From: Epinephelus fuscoguttatus
Lineage: Eukaryota > Chordata > Actinopteri > Perciformes > Serranidae
DNA: 64,000 nt
Reading direction: 5' to 3'
Assembly (NCBI RefSeq): GCF_011397635.1
Contig: NC_064762.1
Coordinates: forward strand, 18,427,979-18,491,978
Part shown: positions 60,701 through 64,000 of the stretch, piece by piece
Position numbering within the stretch: the first letter of the stretch is position 1
Layout: each line of letters starts with the position of its first letter
The notes under the pieces: model-generated
Database searches by the model: none
What the model saw: only the letters and a program-made list of their open reading frames with translations
Told to the model about the DNA's origin: nothing
Position numbers and translations under genes: made by a program

Positions 60701-63551
60701 ATGCAAGATTGGATTACTCTGGTCAAACTTGGAGTAGCTGCACAAATATGCGATTAATTTGCTCTGGAGTAACTGGACTTCTGCACGTCGTAATATACAA
60801 TGTGAGAATGATAAATGAATAACTGCACACAGCAGGATACTTCCAGTCTTATTCTATTAAGGTTTTCCATAGTAGGGGAGGTACTCGCTCCGAGCCATGA
60901 TGTGAACATCCGGCCAGCAGTCGAGCCCAATATGTGCTTTGTTGGACAGCCAGCTGTAGTAGTTGGAGTTTATAGATGGTTTTTCAGTTTCAGTTGATGT
61001 AAAATAATAACTTTTCTGATCTTTTTGCTTTCTTTCTTGTTTCTCTTTCTCCTCTAGAATCTCAGTCTAGTTGCAGGTGGTTCCCATAGCAATCTTAGGA
61101 AGCAGATCCAAATAGCACACCTGTTTGGGGTACCAGTCGTGGTGGCTGTCAATGTCTTCAAGTAAGATGCATGCAGACACAGACATCCACAAAAACATGT
61201 TTATGCTTCAGTTTCTCTGTAAGGCCAATACTGAGAGACTAGTGCACTCTTTTATCACTCGTAGACTGGACTATTGTAATGCTCTCCTTTCTGGTCCACT
61301 GAAAAATGCCATTCATCAACTCCAATTACAAGATTTGGCTGTTTATGTATTGACCAGAACCTAAGGGTCCTGATACAGCAAGCTAACAGTTGGCCATCGG
61401 TCAATGTTGGGCCATCAGTGAGGGTCTGTTGTCCTAGTTTTTGCAGTGTGCCCTGCACCTTTGGCACTTGTCGGCCATTGTTGCCTGTTTTTCAGTGGAT
61501 TCAGAATGTTGAATCGGTGTCAGAGGCGGCGGAGCCCGTCGGTGAATGAAATCATTTGATTGGCAGTTCAGGTCCATGCATGGAAAGAGAAACAGAAGTG
61601 GGGAAAGCAAACAAATGACTAGAGTCAAAGGGCACTTAGATGTGCCAATGGGATAGTCCACATGTTCCTTAGGCCCACAAAAGCATAGTTTTTGTTAGAT
61701 CCATTTTGTCTCTATGCCATTTGTCTCCACCACTAAAATTTCTCTTTGTGATTCTTCAGGACTGACACCCAGGCAGAGATTGACCTTGTGTGTCAGATAG
61801 CAAAAGAGTGTGGAGCATCTGATGCTGTGCCGTGTAACCACTGGGCGCAGGGTGGCCAAGGTTCCTTAGAGCTGGCTCAGGCTGTGAATGAGGCTGCCAG
61901 CAAACCCAGCAACTTCCAGTTCCTGTACAACACAGAGGTGAGAGCAGAAACTTAAATTATGATCAATTGAGAAATGCGTTAAATGCTAAAGATCCCCTCT
62001 AGACATTTTTTTAGGACACCTGAGAATACTAATAATTTGTGTCTGATATGGATTTTAGTTAGTTAAATTACCCTCTTTAAATTCCATTTACTCATTTTCC
62101 CTCAAAGGAAAAGACAGAATCTCTGAATATGCAAATATTTTTGATTTTAAAAAGTTTAACTTCTAGACTCTCAGTGTATGTCTGTGGCCAGTGTGAAAAT
62201 GCTGTCACTGCATATTGAACAGTGATTGGCTTCCAAACTGGTATTGATGTCACACATCCTGCTAGCGTGAAACTGAGATGTTCAGTAATAGATGAAAACA
62301 GTGTCAAACTCTGCACAGACATCACTCTGTGACCTTGCACTGAAAGACATGTCAGTCAGATTGATGCCTTTGTGTTATTGCTGTATGAAGGGCAGTATCC
62401 CATTCTCAGTGTTGGGTCCTGTAGGTTTGCAGTCAATAAGTATTTTTTTTTCTTTGGGACTTTTCCAGAGAACGTGGAGGTAAAAAACATCAGCTGCTTT
62501 AAATTAGTGACTTTGAGAAGTTGTGACTTACATTCACTGATCCTGTTAGACTGACGTGTGTGTGTGAGTGTGAGTGTGTGAGTGTGAGTGTGTGCACCTT
62601 ATTACAGTGTGCACATGCCTGCATACCAAGAGTTTAACAATAGGACAACAATAGATTCAGTACTCAGTTAATAAATCCAATTTAGGTCCAGTGACATGGG
62701 TCAATTATTAGGTCCAAAAGTATGTTACCTCACTGATCCACAGTTCTCACATTAGATAATATTAAAAAAGATATTCCCTGACAGGCTACAGCTCAGGAAG
62801 CTTTTAATGTATGTAATGAAATGAAATAACAAGCAAAAGAATCTCAGGCAGATCTTGAAATTCACTTAAGAAGTTATATGTTGTATATATTAATGGATAA
62901 TATGCTGTGCGTTTTTTTTAGAAAGCAGATGAGAATAAAGGAATGCAGTATCTAGTATGAGTTGAATGGTAAAAGTCAAACATATGAAATGATTTAATTC
63001 GCTCTGTGTAGCTCTTATTAACCCTGATGTCTCACGGGTGTGTATTCACTAAATCTAATTTCCTCCATTATTCAGTTCCACTTTGACTGGAGCACTCATG
63101 TCTTTCCACCTGTCTCTGATGCACTGTTGTTCCCATAGATGCCGATCGTGGAGAAGATCAAAACGATCGCTCGCAAAGTGTACGGAGCTGATGACATTGA
63201 GCTTTCACCAGAGGCCAAGGCCAAAATTGATTACTACAATCAACAGGTGAGATCACTGCTGCTGCTGCTGCAATAACATCTGACTCGCACACTGACAGGA
63301 GTCAATGCAGCTCCTCTCTCGGTCTGTGTGTCTCACTCTCTCTCTAACACAAACACACATATCAACTGCTTGTCTTGTTTTCTCTTTCCATTAACCAGGG
63401 CTATGGTACATTACCCATCTGTATGGCCAAGACTCACCTGTCCCTGTCCCACATGCCTGACAAGAAGGGTGTGCCCACTGGATTTGTTTTGCCAATCAGA
63501 GATGTTCGTGCTAGCATTGGGGCTGGTTTCATCTACCCACTCGTGGGGACG
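26117..63551 (+). CDS. mthfd1l: Mitochondrial monofunctional C1-tetrahydrofolate synthase (26 coding exons, 3' end missing)
   Basis: Exons, all with AG/GT borders and matching phase: 26117-26352, 27091-27175, 27432-27482, 27570-27623, 28535-28659, 29245-29345, 30598-30734, 31267-31378, 32968-33035, 33145-33242, 33420-33593, 34045-34181, 34724-34770, 36109-36216, 37391-37465, 38484-38586, 40419-40495, 43294-43434, 44710-44778, 51010-51121, 59180-59319, 59685-59726, 61058-61161, 61760-61937, 63139-63246, 63399-63551. They total 2835 nt, exactly 945 codons with no stop. The human protein has 978 residues; the final exon (about 29 codons from MSTMPGLPT) is outside. The enzyme joins formate to tetrahydrofolate with ATP, working in the matrix direction that releases formate for cytosolic purine and thymidylate synthesis. 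The P-loop [11 protein letters not shown] is at residues 416-426; [47 protein letters not shown] and [13 protein letters not shown] are also kept. The start is the first ATG in frame, with an ACAGCC context. Confidence 0.96.
27091..33242 (+). other. mthfd1l exons 2-10: degenerate dehydrogenase/cyclohydrolase-like domain
   Basis: Residues about 79-355 align with the bifunctional N-terminal domain of MTHFD1. In exon 3 the active-site pair Tyr and Lys of the MTHFD1 motif (LYINVK) is replaced by Leu114 and Asn118. The second half, encoded by exons 7-9, is short and lacks the nucleotide-binding and PGGVGPMT segments of active enzymes. Human MTHFD1L has the same Lys to Asn change, so loss of dehydrogenase/cyclohydrolase activity is expected. 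Confidence 0.85.
31969..32132. mobile_element. Short MITE-like element in mthfd1l intron 8
   Basis: Imperfect termini CTCTTTTACACAG (left) and the inverted CCCCTTTTACACTG (right) bound about 164 bp. No target-site duplication was confirmed. Confidence 0.35.
33753..33915. mobile_element. Small inverted-repeat element, mthfd1l intron 11
   Basis: The left end (CCAAATGACCATTTGTATAT) and right end (ATATACAGATGGTCATTTGG) are inverted with few mismatches over about 30 bp. The family is shared with 236-340 and 42552-43054. Confidence 0.55.
34866..34922. repeat. (AC)28 microsatellite, mthfd1l intron 13
   Basis: An uninterrupted AC tract in the sense direction of mthfd1l, 96 bases past the exon 13 donor. 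Confidence 0.95.
35178..35300. mobile_element. hAT (Charlie-like) terminal fragment
   Basis: CAGTGATACTCAACTCACAG followed by CCTACAGACCAAATCTAGACC resembles the well-known hAT end of the CAGTGGTTCTCAACTGGCGG type. Only one end is evident, so the element is probably truncated. Confidence 0.45.
36535..37096. mobile_element. Mutator-like non-autonomous element, copy 1, with 9-bp target duplication
   Basis: The 544-bp element (36544-37087) is flanked by perfect TATGATTAG repeats at 36535-36543 and 37088-37096. Its ends are TAGTCCGAGTG and CCAGGCTA; TAG.C.G at the left mirrors CAGGCTA at the right. Just inside the left end is a hairpin with 12-bp arms (GTCAGACTGAAG at 36554-36565 and its complement at 36576-36587). 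A CCAGACC/GGTCTGG hairpin lies inside the right end. It sits in mthfd1l intron 14. A 9-bp duplication is the mark of Mutator-like transposases; the superfamily is inferred from that alone. Confidence 0.8.
36696..36836 (-). pseudogene. RecQ-helicase-like fragment inside element copy 1
   Basis: The minus strand encodes 47 codons beginning [18 protein letters not shown] and ending SLVFGSPEA. This has the form of RecQ helicase motif Ia (SPL..LM.DQ) followed by the stretch ending in (Y/F)..PE. A TGA follows at 36695-36693. In copy 2 the same codon is TGG, so the stop arose by mutation here. No ATP-binding P-loop, DEAH box or later helicase motif is present, so it cannot be an enzyme. Confidence 0.65.
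38880..38925 (+). repeat. LINE 3'-tail-like sequence
   Basis: TTTCCTTTGGGATAAATAAA followed by GTTCTATCTTATCTTATTT has the pattern of teleost LINE 3' ends with short tandem tails. The body upstream (38740-38880) is not clearly recognised. Confidence 0.45.
40811..41220. repeat. Interspersed DNA-element-like sequence, mthfd1l intron 17
   Basis: AAAGGGGAACACCACCTAAA starts a block of a type I know as recurrent in teleost genomes. The right boundary is uncertain and no duplication was identified. Confidence 0.35.
41904..41926. repeat. (CA)n microsatellite
   Basis: A short CA tract, about eleven units. Confidence 0.85.
42552..43054. mobile_element. Foldback-type element with perfect 18-bp termini, mthfd1l intron 17
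   Basis: ACTTCACCCACAAAATGA at 42554-42571 is perfectly inverted at 43035-43052. Inside, 42667-42710 and 42887-42928 form a second, longer inverted pair (about 43 bp with few mismatches, including CCAGACTCCATTGACAAAAA). The element can therefore fold into a two-step hairpin. It has no coding capacity and no clear target duplication. Confidence 0.7.
45439..45760. mobile_element. MITE with about 20-bp termini, mthfd1l intron 19
   Basis: Left AGGTCCAGTGTGTAGGATTT and right AAATCCTACACATTAGACCT are inverted with two mismatches, bounding about 320 bp. This is a very common teleost MITE type. The flanks suggest a short TTA/TAA-like target, which I could not fix. Confidence 0.7.
45786..46230. mobile_element. 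hAT-type MITE with 8-bp target duplication
   Basis: Ends CAGAGGTCTTCA and the inverted CCAGGGTCTTCA bound 445 bp. Flanks CACTAAAG (45778-45785) and CACTAATG (46231-46238) differ at one base and fit the 8-bp duplication of hAT elements. The interior holds a poly-A run at about 46134-46150. It begins 26 bp after the preceding MITE. Confidence 0.7.
46471..46485. promoter_or_regulatory. Consensus oestrogen-response palindrome (IR3)
   Basis: AGGTCACTATGACCT is a perfect inverted repeat of AGGTCA with a 3-bp spacer, the consensus ERE arrangement. It overlaps an upstream direct pair (TGGTCAAAGGTCA) spaced by one base. It is repeat-borne, intronic in mthfd1l, and of unknown activity. Confidence 0.5.
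46598..46610. promoter_or_regulatory. Consensus DR1 nuclear-receptor site
   Basis: AGGTCAAAGGTCA is a perfect DR1, the site type of HNF4, RXR homodimers and PPAR/RXR. It lies in the same repeat as the ERE-like palindrome, 113 bases downstream. Confidence 0.45.
47000..48680. other. mthfd1l intron 19 segment, nothing recognised
   Basis: Several minus-strand frames of 80-116 codons overlap here (47012-47441) but have no conserved motif, and at least some lack ATG starts. I found no exon or named repeat. Confidence 0.4.
48682..49240. mobile_element. Mutator-like non-autonomous element, copy 2, with 9-bp target duplication
   Basis: The 541-bp element (48691-49231) starts TAGCCTGAGTG and ends CCAGGCTA. 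It is flanked by perfect ACATTCCCG repeats at 48682-48690 and 49232-49240. It is nearly identical by eye to 36544-37087 and in the same orientation, but its target duplication is different, so the two are independent insertions and not a segmental duplication. It lies in mthfd1l intron 19. The left terminus TAGCCTG is a perfect inverted match to the right CAGGCTA, whereas copy 1 has a mutated left end. Confidence 0.82.
48841..48981 (-). pseudogene. RecQ-helicase-like fragment inside element copy 2
   Basis: This is the same 47-codon frame as in copy 1, with conservative changes (SPEA becomes TPEA). It continues past the point where copy 1 has a stop: the next codon is TGG. The same length (141 bp) and same position in both copies show that the fragment belonged to the element before it spread. 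Confidence 0.65.
49735..49858 (+). repeat. Common teleost repeat, 5' part (interrupted)
   Basis: GGCTGGAGCCTATCCCAGCT followed by GGACAGGTTGCCAGACTATC is a recurrent teleost interspersed repeat, LINE-end-like. It stops near 49858, and its expected continuation appears at 50372. Confidence 0.55.
49859..50371. mobile_element. DNA-transposon insertion(s) splitting the repeat at 49735-50500
   Basis: The inserted block ends TTTCGGTGCATCCCTAA, a typical hAT-MITE end, and also contains GGTACCATGACAACACTAA, which looks like the end of another DNA element. The left terminus is not clear, so more than one insertion or deletion is likely. Confidence 0.4.
50372..50500 (+). repeat. Common teleost repeat, 3' part (resumes after insertion)
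   Basis: GAGTCACCAATTAACCTGCA then TGTCTTTGGACTGTGAGAAG continues the repeat that begins at 49735. It ends in the GGTTTGAAGCCCCC region. Confidence 0.55.
51659..51700. repeat. (GT)21 microsatellite, mthfd1l intron 20
   Basis: An uninterrupted GT tract in the sense direction of mthfd1l, complementary to the AC tract in intron 13. Confidence 0.95.
52470..52945. repeat. Common teleost DNA-element-like repeat
   Basis: TGACATCACCCATTGATTTG near the left and TTCTGGAGCCAGCCTCAAGT near the right are parts of a recurrent teleost element. The ends were not resolved. Confidence 0.45.
54599..55290. mobile_element. Tc1/mariner-type element (TA target), containing a nested insertion
   Basis: The left end CAACCTCAAGTCCAAAAAAC and the inverted right end CAACCTAAGTTTCAAAACAG are related over about 35 bp, continuing as TG(G/C)TGTGTAAAA-type sequence. 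TA dinucleotides flank both ends (54597-54598 and 55291-55292). No transposase frame remains. I recognise it as a frequent teleost DNA element. Confidence 0.6.
54668..55030. mobile_element. Tc1-like terminal fragment nested in the element above
   Basis: After a TA, CAGTGGGGGAAGAAAGTATT begins a Tc1-type inverted-repeat end. The right end was not found, so the fragment is truncated; its right limit is approximate. Confidence 0.45.
55300..57129. other. mthfd1l intron 20 segment, nothing recognised
   Basis: AT-rich intron without an exon, RNA gene or repeat that I can name. Confidence 0.45.
57130..57742. mobile_element. MITE with 12-bp perfect termini and internal inverted repeats
   Basis: TAAAGGGACAGT at 57130-57141 is perfectly inverted at 57731-57742; the outer TA may be a Tc1/mariner-type target. 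Inside, GGAAGCATGCATCTACT occurs at 57274-57290 and 57339-57355, with an inverted near-copy at 57464-57480. The 613-bp element can fold on itself. Confidence 0.65.
57758..57804. repeat. (TTTA)n / poly-T low-complexity tract
   Basis: ATTT units followed by a T run, directly after the MITE. Confidence 0.85.
57964..58251 (+). mobile_element. tRNA-derived SINE
   Basis: An A-box-like TGGCTCAGAGGTAGAG and a B-box-like GGTTTGATCCCC form a tRNA-related head. A body with TATCTTGCCCAAGTATCCTT follows, then a tail with AAAAGTGCTTTGAGTGG and AAAGGTGCTTTTGAAGTGCAG. It matches a widespread teleost SINE pattern. Head stems are poorly paired, so it is not a tRNA gene. Confidence 0.75.
59064..59087. repeat. 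Poly-A tract
   Basis: About 23 A residues, some 95 bases before the acceptor of mthfd1l exon 21. It could be the tail of a retroposed element, but the upstream body was not recognised. Confidence 0.8.
60655..60700. repeat. Compound CA/CG microsatellite
   Basis: CA units with an internal CGCGCG interruption, in mthfd1l intron 22. Confidence 0.85.
61199..61364 (+). mobile_element. L2-type LINE fragment (after the reverse transcriptase core)
   Basis: The plus-strand frame contains AERL-like [21 protein letters not shown] and ends VLTRT, matching the (A)[16 protein letters not shown] segment of L2-like LINE ORF2 proteins. It is 5'-truncated and ends abruptly, with a deletion relative to the family before VLTRT. 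Confidence 0.7.
61366..61560. repeat. DNA-element-like repeat fragment
   Basis: GGGTCCTGATACAGCAAGCT, then GGCCATCGGTCAATGTTGGGCC and TGTCCTAGTTTTTGCAGTGT, is a recurrent teleost repeat pattern. It directly abuts the L2-like fragment. Confidence 0.45.
62556..62594. repeat. GT/GA-GT simple repeat
   Basis: Tandem GTGTGAGTGTGA-type units in mthfd1l intron 24. Confidence 0.85.
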
Positions 63552-64000
63552 GTACGTAACTATAGTCTGCAACAGTTAAGATCCTAGCTGATGCTTTTTC
63601 TTTGTGCCGTAAAGCTCACAGTCAGAGCTTTTGGAAAGTGACTGGATACACAAATCTGCGTATATGTGATAAACACTTACACTGTAAACTACTAATGAAC
63701 AGTTAAAGAGTCAATGTCTCAGGAGCAGAAATAATGTGTAGAATCAAAATATATAGTGCCACTGCTTCTCTTGTAACGTTCTCCACCATAGCAGGCAACT
63801 GATTTCAGTGAAAATCTCCAAAAATCTCACTGCACACTACCTGCTCCTCACCAAACATGGGACAGACCGGGTTAGAGACCAGCTGGTGAACATAGTGAAG
63901 TATGTAACAGCAAAAGAGCCAGATATTTCCCTCAGGAGTTGGCAGAGACCAAAAACAGAGCTAACAGGGGAGTAAATATTAAACTTACATTTATCAGATG

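Larger units (their letters stand above)
33420..63551 (+). other. mthfd1l exons 11-26: formyl-tetrahydrofolate synthetase domain
   Basis: Residues about 356-945 cover the 10-formyl-THF synthetase domain. It runs from [12 protein letters not shown] through the P-loop of exon 12, the [16 protein letters not shown] hinge split over exons 12-13, and the C-terminal [14 protein letters not shown] in exon 26. All key motifs are intact. The largest intron (51122-59179, 8.1 kb) separates exons 20 and 21, and intron 19 spans 44779-51009. Confidence 0.92.

Noticed and set aside
1-64000. CRISPR array, prophage or bacterial-type defence system
   Set aside because: The DNA is vertebrate nuclear with introns; the only tandem arrays are simple repeats without unique spacers.

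Overview
The window is nuclear DNA of a ray-finned fish, probably a percomorph-like teleost. The evidence is GT-AG introns, teleost-type tRNA-derived SINEs, Tc1/mariner, hAT and Mutator-type elements, long GT/AC microsatellites, and three recognisable vertebrate loci: utrophin, syntaxin 11 and mthfd1l. In human these loci lie on 6q24-q25. UTRN and STX11 are neighbours there, and MTHFD1L is several Mb away; here all three fit in about 60 kb.

Layout. Positions 1-6.7 kb hold the 5' end of utrn on the minus strand: the first coding exon at 3743-3815 and a probable non-coding first exon whose donor lies just below 6213. From 6.7 to 15 kb there is no recognisable host protein gene. This stretch holds a tRNA-Leu(UAA) gene at 10219-10300 (minus), an L1-type LINE remnant, a broken Ulp1-type peptidase ORF of mobile-element type, a 161-bp element with terminal inverted repeats, and two direct copies of a repeat that carries heat-shock-element pentamers. 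From 15.3 to 23.1 kb lie two tandem minus-strand syntaxin-11-like genes (15365-16267 and 20844-21740), each with its whole coding region in one exon, a Qa-SNARE motif and a cysteine-rich C-terminus.

From 26.1 kb to the right edge runs mthfd1l on the plus strand. I place 26 coding exons giving 945 codons in one uninterrupted frame; the last roughly 29 codons lie beyond the window. The protein has an Arg-rich mitochondrial presequence, a degenerate dehydrogenase/cyclohydrolase-like domain and an intact formyl-tetrahydrofolate synthetase domain.

The introns of mthfd1l carry most of the mobile-element interest. Two closely related 541-544-bp elements, each bounded by a different perfect 9-bp target-site duplication, both contain a 47-codon piece resembling RecQ helicase motifs. 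Other contents are a foldback element with perfect 18-bp termini, a repeat carrying a consensus oestrogen-response palindrome and a DR1 site, several MITEs, nested transposons, SINEs and LINE fragments.

The three host loci have unrelated jobs: a cytoskeletal linker, lymphocyte granule exocytosis and mitochondrial one-carbon metabolism. I see no sign of a shared pathway, and no CRISPR array, prophage or bacterial-type operon. Family names for repeats come from memory of teleost repeats and were not searched.
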